Source: Oscillatoria princeps RMCB-10 (lineage in GTDB: Bacteria; Cyanobacteriota; Cyanobacteriia; Cyanobacteriales; Oscillatoriaceae). Taken from it: a DNA stretch of 64,000 nucleotides. The notes beneath the pieces are model-generated. The model was given only the letters and a program-made list of their open reading frames with translations. It had not been told where the DNA came from and did no database searches. The stretch is taken from contig JAHHHT010000028.1 in assembly GCA_019359235.1 (NCBI GenBank), positions 46,334 through 110,333 on the forward strand, written 5' to 3'. How positions within the stretch are numbered: the first letter of the stretch is position 1; each line of letters starts with the position of its first letter. This document shows, in pieces, positions 27,185 through 36,410 of this stretch. The position numbers were made by a program, and so were the translations under genes.

Positions 27185-27469
27185 TTTACAGCGCTGCAAA
27201 AAGGTATAATATAAATAGTTGTGGCTCGCAGTTGAGAATCTCCAATCGGAGTGATTCCTTCCGGGCGGACTGCTGCAGCCAGAAAGGCGGGCAAAACCGG
27301 CAATACAGCTGGAATGGCGCTCGGGATAGATGTTGAGGGCGGTTGACGCCCGCGGGCTGGTACTGACGAAGGCCAGCTGAGACGGCATCAAGGTGGGAGC
27401 AAGTCGGTCGGCAGCAGCCCTCCTCAAATTTCAAAAAAAATATTTCAAAAAAAATGTTTGAAATTTGAG
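27185..27469 (+). ncRNA. Possible unannotated transcript ending in a hairpin
   Basis: TTTACA (27185) and a -10 candidate TAATAT, 16 bases apart, make a plausible promoter (another reading is TATAAT at 27205). About 210 bases further on, CTCAAATTTCAAA (27423-27435) pairs perfectly with TTTGAAATTTGAG (27457-27469). No open frame fits between. The hairpin loop is A-rich and a T tract is missing. I recognise no RNA family; this is a guess from signal layout. The transcript could also be the leader of tRNA-Tyr. Confidence 0.25.
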
Positions 27470-27505
27470 AGGCGGTGTGCTAGGATTAATAACTGTGGGA
27501 TGAAT

Positions 27506-27587
27506 GGGTCGGTGCCCGAGTGGTTAATGGGGGCGGACTGTAAATCCGCTGGCTACGCCTACGCTAGTTCGAATCTAGCCCGGCCCA
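27506..27587 (+). tRNA. tRNA-Tyr (GTA)
   Basis: Acceptor GGGTCGG pairs with CCGGCCC; anticodon arm GCGGACTGTAAATCCGC reads GTA. The long variable arm (TGGCTACGCCTACGCTA) is typical of bacterial tRNA-Tyr, and the T arm has GTTCGAAT. Length is 82 bases, followed by CC. Confidence 0.95.
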
Positions 27588-27660
27588 CCTCAAAAAGGTT
27601 AGAGTTTACGTTTTAGATTTTAGATGTAGAATTTGAAGTCCAAAACAAGAACTTGACCGC

Positions 27661-27732
27661 GCCCGTGTAGCTCAGTGGTAGAGCACACCCTTGGTAAGGG
27701 TGAGGTCACGAGTTCAATCCTCGTCACGGGCT
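27661..27732 (+). tRNA. tRNA-Thr (GGT)
   Basis: Acceptor GCCCGTG pairs with CACGGGC; D arm AGCTCAGTGGTAGAGC; anticodon arm ACCCTTGGTAAGGGT reads GGT; T arm with GTTCAATC. Length 72 bases. It is 73 bases after tRNA-Tyr and may be co-transcribed; this Tyr-Thr order is frequent in cyanobacteria. Confidence 0.95.
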
Positions 27733-28589
27733 TTGGAGAGAGAGAAGTAAAGGAAGAGTTGGCTCTGAGAGAGATTGTGGAATATCTGTCTCAGTACAAT
27801 TGCCGGCACACCTCGCTCGGCTTGTGCGTTGGGTCAGTGATAAGTATTCCTGAGATTGCGCAGTGGGTGGGGAACACCCAGCGAGGGATCGTGGAAAACG
27901 GCAGCCGGTGTGAGCCGTGACATTCAAGTGCGCGAAATAGAGCTAAATGGGGCGTGTGCCGGCGCGAGAGAGCAGTTGGCTGACAGGTGAGAGGCATCGG
28001 GGGGGCTACCGATTGGGCAAATATAGGCCCTCAGGGACAGACGGATGAGGCTCTGGTGCGGTAAAGATATAAGCGTACAGAGCTCTCTGGGGAAAGGCTG
28101 TGGGGCGCAAAAATCTGCAACAGGAATCACGAATGCCTGAAATACAAGGCGTGAGAATTAATCCCGCTTGGGGGACTGCAATAAACAAACCAGCCAACAA
28201 AGGGAAAAATCTACCCCGGCTGCGCCGGCGCAGCTTTTGTCGCAGCACAGCCCTTGCGTCAAAGTCCAGCACGGTGGGAAATTTCTCTGGGGGACAGCTG
28301 GGCGGGGGCGAAAAAGCCGGCATGGGGGTGCAGCCGGTGGGAGTGTCCCGAAGCCTGTGGCCAAGATTTCCCGGGGTTGGAGAAAGGGAGACCTCGGTTA
28401 GCGCCAGCCGGTTCCCTGACAGGGAGCGTTCCACTGCAGCCAGCCGGCTGTTTCGGCAGTTCTCGTCTGGGAGGGAGGGCACCCTGCTGCTGACGAGATT
28501 GCCAAAAAGGGGACGATTTTCCTTGACAAAAGGGCACTCTCTGCGGTAAGAGCCAGAGGGACTGTTATGCCTGAGAGGTTGTTGGGCCA
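27733..28589. other. 857-bp region between tRNA genes, no gene supported
   Basis: Long GC-rich open frames overlap on both strands (for example 28100-28549) but show no family match and no ribosome-binding sites. No repeat family of this window is found here. It may be an old degraded segment. Confidence 0.5.
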
Positions 28590-28663
28590 CACCCCAGGTA
28601 GGACTCGAACCTACGGCTCTCTGCTTAGAAGGCAGATGCTCTAATCCTCTGAGCTACTGGGGC
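28590..28663 (-). tRNA. tRNA-Arg (TCT)
   Basis: On the minus strand GCCCCAG pairs with CTGGGGT, the D arm is AGCTCAGAGGATTAGAGC, and the anticodon arm CTGCCTTCTAAGCAG reads TCT. T arm GTAGGTTCGAGTCCTAC. Length 74 bases. Confidence 0.95.
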
Positions 28664-29715
28664 AAGTTTAAATCAATTTTAATACGCGGACTGCAATCCG
28701 CTGAGCGGCTGGAGCATATAAATTAATAATATAACGAAAGCAGTCAAGTCCGACTACATCCAGTGGCCAGTCGGTTGCTTTTATTTTAGCCGGCTGTGGG
28801 GCGGCGTGGGATGGCCCGACAGGAGTTTTTACAGAACCCGGTTCCTATTCCCGCTCGCCATTAAGTGGCAATTCCATGATAGCGACGGAAGGCAGCCACT
28901 GGCCCCACACCCGGTTGGGCAGCCCGGCAAACAGCCTTGATGCCAGTGGGGGCTGGCGTTCCTCTCCCAGAGGAAAAGAGTCCGAAAGGATGGCCAGCCG
29001 GCGGGAATTGGGGAGCTTGTGGTATTAAAAAGATGTAGCGGCGCAGTCGCTGCGCACAAACTGGCCCGCTCTCACAGACAAGGGTTAGAAACCGCAGCGG
29101 CGAGCCGTTTGATGATAAATCTACAGCAAAAACCAGACAGTCAACTGCCTCCGGGTTGCCGATCTCTTAAGCGGGGGGGGGCACAGGAGTGTGGCGAGCT
29201 GCTGGGAAGCCTGGAGACTGAGCGGGAGACTGGCGTTGCCGGTCTGATTGTGACAGCAGGAGCGGAGAAGACGGCTCAACGAGCTTGGCGCAGCAGCTTA
29301 AAAGGTGCTGAGCTTTCAGAAGAATCTGGATGCTCAAGAGAGTGAAAACCCTCTGTGACAGCCGGGGAGCGCTTCTGACTGGGCGGCAGGTAGGGGAGCG
29401 CGGTTGAGTGACGGACTAGTATACAGGTTGTTGCTTGGTTCGGGGCGTGATCGCACTAAAAACCGAGCAGTGTAACTTCAGGAAAGTGGCTTCTACCCCG
29501 CCCCGCTTTCCTTTCCTGGCCAGCCGGACGGGCTGGCCGGGGGTGATCAGCGGGATTTTCCGATGAAGCACAGATTAAGATAGGGTGTTAATCAGCGCCA
29601 ACGCGACTCGGCTAGCTCCCTACTCAGGCATTCTGCATAATCGACCGTCGCTGTTGCGATCACCATCTACCCCCACAGCTCCCCTAGGCTCACAGAGGAC
29701 TCAAGTGGCATTGTC
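28664..29715. other. 1.05-kb region without a supported gene
   Basis: Open frames on both strands have no recognised domain. One hairpin is notable: CTGGCCAGCC / GGGCTGGCCGG near 29517-29541, preceded by GGAAAG...CTTTCC. The promoter of the next gene must lie in the last part. Confidence 0.45.
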
Positions 29716-30387
29716 ATGTTTATTCTGAAACGGCAGGATGTTGAGATTTCCAGCGTGCAACACCCCAAAACGGGCCAGCAGGTTCCGATTCTTAACTATC
29801 AGGGACAGACCTTTCGCTTAATTAGCGTCTTCAACGCCAAGCAAGCCGAAGAGGCCAAAGCCTTTTGGCGGGATCTGACCGACAACCGTGGGAAGGCTTG
29901 CGTGCTGCTGGAGGAGCCAGATCGATACAGCGTCTGGGGCAAAATCCGGATAGAGCAGCTGAGTGAAGAGGCCCAAGGAAGCGGTGTGGCAGCGGCTCCG
30001 TTTTTCACTCAAGCCTGCCTCCTGCTGCTGCAGGCGGTTTACTTTGAGATAGAAGACCTGCTCGGGCCCAGGCAAGCCAGCTCGTTCCAAAAGCAGATTG
30101 GCGAGGTGTTTCGGCAGTGGAACTTCCCCCAGACAGACGCCCGCGATGCGGTCAGCCAGTTGCTGACCAAAGACCCGCTCGAAAGTACCGCCGTGCCCCC
30201 CTGGCAGGATCACCATCTCAATACCTTGTTGCAAGAACTCCATCGCTTGGGCAAAGAGTATTTCGGCAACGCCAACTTTACCGACCGAGTGATTGATGCC
30301 CTGCAAGACATGCCTGATGGGGAGCGCAAGCAGTTTATCAGCTGGATGAATCAGTCTCGCCTCGGCCAGCTGTGGGCGACAGCTTAA
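29716..30387 (+). CDS. Npun_F0813-family conserved cyanobacterial protein
   Basis: I recognise the start MFILKRQDVEISSVQHPKTG as that of a conserved cyanobacterial protein named after an Nostoc locus; its function is unknown. The 223-residue protein is soluble. It has an N-terminal beta-rich part (QVPILNYQGQTFRLISVF, YSVWGKIRIEQL) and a helical C-terminal part (HLNTLLQELHRLGKEYFG, ERKQFISWMNQSRLGQLW). Ribosome-binding site is weak. It is followed 148 bases later by an unrelated membrane protein on the same strand. Confidence 0.75.
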   Translation: MFILKRQDVEISSVQHPKTGQQVPILNYQGQTFRLISVFNAKQAEEAKAFWRDLTDNRGKACVLLEEPDRYSVWGKIRIEQLSEEAQGSGVAAAPFFTQACLLLLQAVYFEIEDLLGPRQASSFQKQIGEVFRQWNFPQTDARDAVSQLLTKDPLESTAVPPWQDHHLNTLLQELHRLGKEYFGNANFTDRVIDALQDMPDGERKQFISWMNQSRLGQLWATA

Positions 30388-30535
30388 AGAATTCTTTACA
30401 ATTTCGCCGCCCGACTGAAGAATATGCGACGCTGGATTACACCGTGGTGTGGGAAATGGTGAAATTTTAAGCCGGTAAAAGGGCCAATCTCCTATTTCGG
30501 CTACGGAATTGCTAGTTATGCCTGAGAGAATCCCT

Positions 30536-31576
30536 ATGAGCAGCACATCAGAAAAGTCATCGACTCTTCAATCGTTACTGTCAGCTCAGACAATCGTCAT
30601 TAGTAGCATTGTTTGGGCCGTTTTGGCGCTGTTATTTTTTTTGCTGTTTAGTGTCCCGGACGCAAAGGGCGGGGAGAAGCCGGAGTGGTACGTCATTGGC
30701 ACCTACATTTTTGAATGTTCGGCATTCCTCGCCGCCGCTGTCCTGTGTTTGCGAAATTGGAAGAGCCCTCTGATTGTCAGCGGACGGAATGTCTGGCTGG
30801 GAATTGGTCTGGGGATGGGCTCGTACTTTGTCGGGAATTTGCTGTTTGGCTGTTGGGAGCTGGTGTGGGGGCTCGATCCCGATGTTTCCCTGGCCGATCT
30901 GTTTTATATGGTCTGCTACGTGTCGCTCAGCTGGGGCATGATTCTGGCGGTGAGTAGCAGGCGACTGAATCTAGAAAAATGGCAGTGGGGGGTGCTGGTG
31001 ACGATGGCGGCAGTTGGGATTGCTCTGGCCGTCTGGGTGGCGACTCCTCCGGCAGAGCCGGCTGCCACAGCTGCCCCTGAGCGAGCTGCAGCCACGGCCA
31101 CACCGGCATCTGGGACAAGTGCGGCAGCCAAAGCCCCCGCACTCAAGCCAGGCGCTAAACCAGCCGCCAAGGCAGCCGCCGCTAAACCAGCTGAGGAAGC
31201 GGAGGAACATGAATATCCCCCAGCACCGGGTTGGGTGCAGGCTCTGGACAAGACCCTCGAACCGGTGGCCTTTTACGTGAATTTGTTTTACATCATTGGC
31301 GATGTCTTCCTGCTGATTATTGCCACCGCCCTGCTGCTCGCCTTCTGGGGAGGGCGCTTTTCCCAGTCTTGGCGGATGATTGCCGCCGCCACCTTTTCCC
31401 TGTACATTGCGGATATGTGGTTTAAATACGCCGACAGCCGCATGTCGGGCGAATACCAAAGCGGCGGCTTGCTGGAAGTATTTTTTGTCTTTTGTGGCGT
31501 TTTGTTTGGGATCGGTGCGGTTTTGGAATATGACATATCCACCCGCTCTCGCCGGCCCGCACGCAAACGCGGTTAA
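30536..31576 (+). CDS. Hypothetical multi-pass membrane protein with Ala/Pro/Lys linker
   Basis: No family recognised. With the ATG at 30536 (MSSTSEKSS, GAGAG upstream) the protein has 346 residues. There are about five membrane segments in the first half (VWAVLALLFFLLF, YIFECSAFLAAAVLCL, WLGIGLGMGSYFVGNLL, MVCYVSLSWGMILAV, WGVLVTMAAVGIALAVWV), a 65-residue linker rich in Ala, Pro and Lys (GAKPAAKAAAAKPAEEAEE), and three or four more segments after it. The arrangement resembles membrane sensor halves of signalling proteins that lack an output domain, but this is weak inference. Confidence 0.65.
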   Translation: MSSTSEKSSTLQSLLSAQTIVISSIVWAVLALLFFLLFSVPDAKGGEKPEWYVIGTYIFECSAFLAAAVLCLRNWKSPLIVSGRNVWLGIGLGMGSYFVGNLLFGCWELVWGLDPDVSLADLFYMVCYVSLSWGMILAVSSRRLNLEKWQWGVLVTMAAVGIALAVWVATPPAEPAATAAPERAAATATPASGTSAAAKAPALKPGAKPAAKAAAAKPAEEAEEHEYPPAPGWVQALDKTLEPVAFYVNLFYIIGDVFLLIIATALLLAFWGGRFSQSWRMIAAATFSLYIADMWFKYADSRMSGEYQSGGLLEVFFVFCGVLFGIGAVLEYDISTRSRRPARKRG

Positions 31577-31688
31577 GGGGATTTTAGATTTTAGCTGTTA
31601 GAATTTAAATTCCCAGTACCCTTTTGCCCGACCGGCGAGCGCCAGCTTTCCAGTCAACAGCTGCCCAAATAATGGGTGCGGAGGCCCC

Positions 31689-32612
31689 ATGACTCCCAGA
31701 AAACTCTCCGATTCTGACATAAACGAGATTATCGACCTGTACCGGCAGTCAGGAGAAACCACCCTGACCTTGGCCAATCGCTACGGCGTGAGTAACTCGA
31801 CGATTAGCCGCATCCTCAAGAGCCACTTGTCTGAGGAGGAATACAAAGTCCTCGTCCAGCAAAAGCGGGACGCTCGCTTCCCCGGCTCGACGAGCGCCGG
31901 TGAAAAAGCCCCTGAGCCGGTGCCGGAGCCGCCCGCGCCCTCCGCGCCGGAGCCAGCCCCCACGCCCAAACCCCGGCGCAGCCGCACGAGCCCGGCGGCC
32001 AGCGCACAAAGCGAAACGGCTTTTCCCGCAGCTATTCAGCTAGAACTGCTAGACCGGCTTGACACTGGCGAGCCCCTCGGTGCGGGCTCCCTGGCGGAGA
32101 CTTCCGCTGCCGAAGCGAGCGCCCTCAAAGAAATGCTGGGCGAAGAACTGCTCTCTCAAGAGGAGGACTTCTCCGATCTCGATGAGGATGACGATCGGGA
32201 TGAGGATGAGGATGAGGATGAGGATGAGGATGAGGATGAGCTAGAAGATTTAGACTTCGATCGCGATCAGATCGAGCCGCGCAGGCGAGCTCGCCCGACA
32301 GGCACTGTTAAAGTTTTACCGCTGTCTGAAGCCTCTCTTCCCAAAACCTGCTATTTGGTGGTTGACCGCTTGGCGGAACTGATCACTCGACCGCTCAAAG
32401 AGTTTGGGGAACTCGGGCAAATTCCCGCCGGCGAGGTGCAGCAGAAAACTCTGCCGGTGTTTGACAACCACCGCGTCGCCCGCCGGTTTTCCAATCGCAG
32501 CCAGCGCGTGATCAAAGTTCCCGATGGCAAAATTCTGCAAAAAGTCAGCACTTACCTGCAAGCAAAGGGCATTACCCGCTTGCTGATTGATGGCCAGGTG
32601 TATTCGCTTTAG
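31689..32612 (+). CDS. HTH protein with Pro-rich and acidic linkers
   Basis: Residues 1-50 are a homeodomain-like helix-turn-helix (SDSDINEIIDLYRQSGETTL, NRYGVSNSTISRILKSHLS), like those at the start of transposases or recombinases. Then comes a proline-rich region (about 75-115), an acidic run from (GATGAG)n repeats (EDEDEDEDEDED near 173-184), and a conserved-looking 90-residue C-terminal domain (PKTCYLVVDRLAELITRPL to LLIDGQVYSL). A GGAGG ribosome-binding sequence fits the ATG. I have seen such proteins annotated as HTH proteins in cyanobacteria; DNA-binding regulation is likely, targets unknown. Confidence 0.7.
   Translation: MTPRKLSDSDINEIIDLYRQSGETTLTLANRYGVSNSTISRILKSHLSEEEYKVLVQQKRDARFPGSTSAGEKAPEPVPEPPAPSAPEPAPTPKPRRSRTSPAASAQSETAFPAAIQLELLDRLDTGEPLGAGSLAETSAAEASALKEMLGEELLSQEEDFSDLDEDDDRDEDEDEDEDEDEDELEDLDFDRDQIEPRRRARPTGTVKVLPLSEASLPKTCYLVVDRLAELITRPLKEFGELGQIPAGEVQQKTLPVFDNHRVARRFSNRSQRVIKVPDGKILQKVSTYLQAKGITRLLIDGQVYSL
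32199..32239 (+). repeat. GATGAG hexamer repeat in coding sequence
   Basis: Six to seven GATGAG units encode alternating Asp and Glu in the HTH protein. Unit length is a multiple of three, so length changes keep the frame. Confidence 0.9.
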
Positions 32613-32617
32613 CCAGC

Positions 32618-32926
32618 TTACCAATTCTGCCTGTCCGCAGCAACTTTGGCACCTTCAGCCGCTGCTGGGTTTTCCCAGACGGGGCTTTCCGGTTGAGCCA
32701 GCCTCTTTTTCGGCTTTTGGCGACGCCAAAGCCCCCGGGCGATCCCGCCCCCCACCAGCCCAACCCCGACGCTAATCGCCAGCACGATGCCCACCGGCAG
32801 CTGAATGGATTGGAACCCGAGAAACTGCAGCGACACCCGCGTCACATTTTGCGCGGAGAGTACCGCCACTGCCACCGCCCAGCCGGCGATCGCCAAAGAG
32901 GTAAAAAACGGAAGCCAGTTAGCCAT
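32618..32926 (-). CDS. LapA-domain (DUF1049) membrane protein
   Basis: 102 residues with two membrane segments (FFTSLAIAGWAVAVAVLSAQN and VGIVLAISVGVGLVGGGIAR) and the typical LapA pattern of a short hydrophilic turn NVTRVSLQFLGFQSIQLPV between them, then a charged tail (RRQKPKKRLAQPES). LapA-domain proteins take part in lipopolysaccharide assembly control in proteobacteria; the role in cyanobacteria is unproven. It converges with the HTH gene, stops 6 bases apart. Confidence 0.8.
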   Translation of the reverse strand: MANWLPFFTSLAIAGWAVAVAVLSAQNVTRVSLQFLGFQSIQLPVGIVLAISVGVGLVGGGIARGLWRRQKPKKRLAQPESPVWENPAAAEGAKVAADRQNW

Positions 32927-33014
32927 ACCAACTTGTGAGTTTTAAATTTTAAGTGATGAGGGTAGAAACCCCAGCCCGCAGCTTCTACACTCATCACTAA
33001 TGACTCCTATTTTC

Positions 33015-34454
33015 CTAGACCCCGACGGGCGCGAGCCGGTCTATGGTTTGCTGGATGTGAGCAGCAATTTGGGCCAGTTTTTCTGCAGAATTCGTCTCCA
33101 AATAGACGCGCATCAGCGGTTCAGTCCCGGACGGGCGCAGGAGTATCCAGCCGCCGTCTTCCAGGTAGAGCTTGATGCCGTCTTTGCGACCTATCTCTTT
33201 AACCTTTACTCCCACTACCTGTGCCGGCGGACTGTCGGTAAACGATTTTAGAACCGCAGCCTTGTGGGCGTCATTCAGGTGCAGGTCAAGGCGCTGGCTG
33301 TACAGAGGGCCACCGGCCTCGGCGATGGCTTCTTCCACCAGCTGAGAGAGGGGCTTGCCTTCGTAAGCAATCGCCTCTGCCACCAGCATGTCGGCTAAAA
33401 TGCCATCTTTCTCCGGAATGTGGCCAATTACGCTCAGACCGCCGGACTCTTCGCCGCCAATCAGCACCTGAGTCTCCCGCATTTTTTCGCCGACGTATTT
33501 AAACCCCACCGCAGTCTCGTAAAGTTCCAAACCGTATTTAGCCGCCAGGTTGTCCAGCAGGTGCGTGGTGGCCACAGTGCGGACAATTGCGCCGGTTTTG
33601 CCTTTGTTCTTTACGAGGTGCCGCGCTAGCAGCAGCAGTACCGTGTTGGGCGTCAGGACGCTGCCCTGTTCGTCCACTACGCCGAATCGGTCGCTGTCGC
33701 CATCTGTGGCCAGCCCCAAATCCGCCCCATCTTTCCTCACTGCTGCGATCAGCTCCTCCAGCTGCTCTCCCTTGGGTTCTGGCATGCCGCCGCCAAACAG
33801 GACATCCCGCCAGGTGTGGAACGTCTCTGTTTCGCAGCCGCACTCCTGCAACACCGTATCCAGATACCCGCGCGAGGTGGAATACAGGGCGTCGTATTTC
33901 ACTTTTAGCTTGGCGCTGCGAATCCGCCCCACATCTATCAAAGTGTAGAGAAAATTCAAGTAATCTGGCTTCGGGTCAAAGCTGGAGATTTGACCGCCAT
34001 TTTTGCCCGCCGGCGGGGCGTCAGATGCCCCATCCAGGTTGGCCACAATCGCATCGGTGATTTCTTTGGTGGCTGGGCCGGCATAGTCGGGGATGTACTT
34101 GATGCCGCAGTATGGCGCTGGGTTGTGACTGGCGGTGAACATCAGCGCACCGGCAGAGTTGAGCAGTTTGGCGCTGTAGGCAATCACCGGCGTCGGGCAA
34201 TCTCTGTCGGCGATCTTGACATTCCACCCCAAATCTGCTAAAATCTCTGCTGCTGTTTGGGCGAACTGGTCAGCTAAGAAGCGGGTGTCGTAGCTCACCA
34301 AAACGGGCCTGTCTTTGCTGTATGCGGTTTCTAGGTAGCTGGCGATAGCGCGGGTTACCTTGCACACGTTGGCGAACGTAAAGTCCTTGGCAATCAGACC
34401 TCGCCACCCATCGGTTCCGAACTGAATCTTTCCTGTATTGCTGACTGCACTCAT
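33015..34454 (-). CDS. Phosphoglucomutase/phosphomannomutase family protein
   Basis: A 479-residue alpha-D-phosphohexomutase: FGTDGWRGLIAKDF at the start, phosphoserine loop TASHNPAPYCGIKY, metal-binding loop DGDSDRFG, sugar-specificity loop GGEESGGLS and phosphate-binding RPSGTEPLMRVY. It interconverts hexose 1- and 6-phosphates; whether glucose or mannose is preferred is not fixed by sequence. I chose the ATG at 34454 with GAGG upstream; an earlier one at 34511 adds 19 unlike residues. Confidence 0.93.
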   Translation of the reverse strand: MSAVSNTGKIQFGTDGWRGLIAKDFTFANVCKVTRAIASYLETAYSKDRPVLVSYDTRFLADQFAQTAAEILADLGWNVKIADRDCPTPVIAYSAKLLNSAGALMFTASHNPAPYCGIKYIPDYAGPATKEITDAIVANLDGASDAPPAGKNGGQISSFDPKPDYLNFLYTLIDVGRIRSAKLKVKYDALYSTSRGYLDTVLQECGCETETFHTWRDVLFGGGMPEPKGEQLEELIAAVRKDGADLGLATDGDSDRFGVVDEQGSVLTPNTVLLLLARHLVKNKGKTGAIVRTVATTHLLDNLAAKYGLELYETAVGFKYVGEKMRETQVLIGGEESGGLSVIGHIPEKDGILADMLVAEAIAYEGKPLSQLVEEAIAEAGGPLYSQRLDLHLNDAHKAAVLKSFTDSPPAQVVGVKVKEIGRKDGIKLYLEDGGWILLRPSGTEPLMRVYLETNSAEKLAQIAAHIQQTIDRLAPVGV

Positions 34455-34798
34455 CTGAGCCACTCCCTCTTCGTCGATTATTAATAGTACAGGACGGCAC
34501 GCACCTCGCACCTCATCCTGAGGAGAAGTTCGTTTTCAAGAGGGGGGCTTTGGCAGAGGGCGAGACGGGGCGCAAAGCCAAACCCACACCCGGCACCCAG
34601 CCATTAGGTATATTTACTTGACCGGCTGTTTCCCGCAAAAACGGTTCAAACTACCTGCATTCTCATCTAGCGGTTCGTTCTTGAGGGGTGAGATTTCTTT
34701 TTTTTATAAACCGCCAAGACGCGCCTGTGCGCCAAGAGAAGAAAAGAGAGGGCTCTCACAAATCATTTAGAACTGCTCTATGGCTGGCGGACAAGAGA

Positions 34799-35461
34799 TC
34801 AGCGCACCTCTACAGAGCTTATCAACGCGCCATCCTGATATTTTGTCGTTTCGCTGTATTCGGCTTTTTTCTCTGGATAAATCCCTGCAAATCCTCGCCC
34901 CTTTATCCCGGTGCGGAAAGCAATTTTACGAGACGGTTTCTTGGCAAAATTAACGTATTCCCTGGACTCATTGGCTGTATTGTAACTCAACGTAGCTTTT
35001 CCGTAAACTGCCTCAGCCTCTTTAATCGGCGTTTCCGCACCTACGCCCTCAGCGGTGCGAAAAGCGGGACTGTCAGTCATCAGCACTTGGATGCGCTGGG
35101 AGTCAGCTGGGACAGGCCCGGCTGGGTAGAGAATATAGAATTGCACCTTGCCGGCTTTGCTGACGGCGAGGGCGTCAAAATCCACCATAAAACTCGATTT
35201 TACTTCAAATTTATAATTCGCTCCCAGCTGCTTTTTTAGCTCTCCTACCGTCATCCCCAACTTGGCTAGCCCAATGCCCGCCTCTGATACAGTCTCAGTT
35301 GCAGTGGCGGGCGGCACTGCAGAGGCAACCGGCACCGGCGTTGGGGTGGCGGTTTGGGAGGGGGCAGAAGGTTGGGGAGGGGGAGAGTTTTGAGAAACTG
35401 GGGCGCTGTTGCAGCCTGCTAGCGCTATCAAAATGCCGGTGAGGAAAAATTGAAATTTCAT
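34799..35461 (-). CDS. Lipoprotein of unknown function, 220 aa
   Basis: The N-terminus MKFQFFLTGILIALAGC carries a clean lipobox (LAGC), so Cys17 should be lipidated. Residues 20-60 are a Pro/Thr-rich linker. The rest (LGMTVGELKKQLGANYKF, VYGKATLSYNTANESREYV, GFAGIYPEKKAEYSE) looks like a compact beta-rich domain of the type that recurs in cyanobacterial lipoproteins. No function is known. It has the opposite orientation to a plus-strand repeat region and lies 45 bp from rsmI. Confidence 0.75.
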   Translation of the reverse strand: MKFQFFLTGILIALAGCNSAPVSQNSPPPQPSAPSQTATPTPVPVASAVPPATATETVSEAGIGLAKLGMTVGELKKQLGANYKFEVKSSFMVDFDALAVSKAGKVQFYILYPAGPVPADSQRIQVLMTDSPAFRTAEGVGAETPIKEAEAVYGKATLSYNTANESREYVNFAKKPSRKIAFRTGIKGRGFAGIYPEKKAEYSETTKYQDGALISSVEVR

Positions 35462-35506
35462 GTGGGCCTCGTAAAAGTTGTGAGCGCACCAAAAGGATTT
35501 AAGCTT

Positions 35507-36400
35507 TTATTCTAAGGGTTTTCGCACCGGCTTGTCCGGGTCAGCTGCGGCGGAATCCTCAACGGTCAGCGCTAACTGATAAATCTGCCGGCGCTTGAGA
35601 GAGGTTTGCTCGGATAATTGCCGCGCCGCTTCGCTTCGCGACATCCCTTGCCTCAATAAGTTTTGTAACTCCGCTTTAATCGCTTCTTCTGACAGCACCG
35701 GCGCTTCCAGACGGGCACCGGCAACCAGCAGGGTAAATTCCCCTTGGGGTTCGCGCGTGCTATAATGCGCCACCGCATCGGCAATCGTCCCCCGCCAGAA
35801 CTCCTCGTGCAATTTCGTTAACTCCCTTGCCAGAACTATCTGCCGGTGCGCACCCAAAACACTCCCCAAATCTTGCAGGGTTTGCCGCAGCCGGTGGGGC
35901 GCTTCATATAAAATTCCTGTGCGGGTTTCTGTTTGCAAGGCTTCCAGACGCAGGTGCCGGTCTTGCCCTTTTGCCGGCAAAAAGCCCTCAAACACAAACC
36001 GGTCTGTTGGCAGCCCAGACGCGCTCAGGGCGGCAATTGCAGCAGTTGGGCCAGGAACCGGCACCACCGGCACGCCGGCATCGGCGCAAGCTCTCACCAG
36101 TTCGTATCCGGGATCGGAAATTCCCGGCATACCGGCATCGGTGACCAGGGCGATGGCCTTTCCCTGAAGCAGCCGGTCTAATAGCTCAGGAATGCGCTGC
36201 TGCTGGTTGTGTTCGTGGCAGCTAATTTGGGGAGTCTTAATCTGGAAGTGGTGCAGGAGCTTGCCGGTGTGGCGGGTGTCCTCAGCGGCAATCAAGTCTG
36301 CGGTTTGCAAAATCCGCACCGCCCGGAAGGTCATATCTTCCAGGTTGCCAATAGGAGTGCCCACAACGTAAAGTGTTCCTGGTTTTGGCTGAATCTGCAT
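35507..36400 (-). CDS. rsmI: 16S rRNA (cytidine1402-2'-O)-methyltransferase
   Basis: The SAM-dependent tetrapyrrole-methylase-fold enzyme modifies C1402 in the decoding centre. Visible: GTLYVVGTPIGNLEDMTFRA, IAAEDTRHTGKLL, ALVTDAGMPGISDPGYELV, PVVPVPGPTAAIAAL, FEGFLPAKG, YEAPHRLRQTL and LARELTKLHEEF. Length 297 is slightly above average because of the C-terminal helical extension (GMSRSEAARQLSEQTSLKRR), which is common. Its start codon is only 10 bases from the divergent PfkB-type gene. Confidence 0.96.
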   Translation of the reverse strand: MQIQPKPGTLYVVGTPIGNLEDMTFRAVRILQTADLIAAEDTRHTGKLLHHFQIKTPQISCHEHNQQQRIPELLDRLLQGKAIALVTDAGMPGISDPGYELVRACADAGVPVVPVPGPTAAIAALSASGLPTDRFVFEGFLPAKGQDRHLRLEALQTETRTGILYEAPHRLRQTLQDLGSVLGAHRQIVLARELTKLHEEFWRGTIADAVAHYSTREPQGEFTLLVAGARLEAPVLSEEAIKAELQNLLRQGMSRSEAARQLSEQTSLKRRQIYQLALTVEDSAAADPDKPVRKPLE

Positions 36401-36410
36401 TTTGAATTTA

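Larger units (their letters stand above)
26389..27505. other. 1.1-kb protein-free region before tRNA-Tyr
   Basis: No protein gene is supported. Contents: GC-rich unidentified sequence (26389-26758), heptamer arrays CCCCATG (26760-26795, 26896-26963) and TTAGGGG (26796-26832), a GC-rich stretch (27000-27130), and a possible transcript from 27185 to 27469. Confidence 0.6.

Noticed and set aside
27675..27920. 81-codon frame over tRNA-Thr
   Set aside because: The first residues are the translation of the tRNA itself, a common artefact.
28100..28549. 149-codon open frame between tRNA genes
   Set aside because: Several frames on both strands are open at once because of GC-rich sequence; no ribosome-binding site and no known domain.
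28690..28720. Second tRNA or tRNA fragment (GCGGACTGCAATCCGC) next to tRNA-Arg
   Set aside because: It looks like an anticodon arm with GCA and the facing side resembles a D arm, but there is no acceptor or T arm and the loop is one base short.
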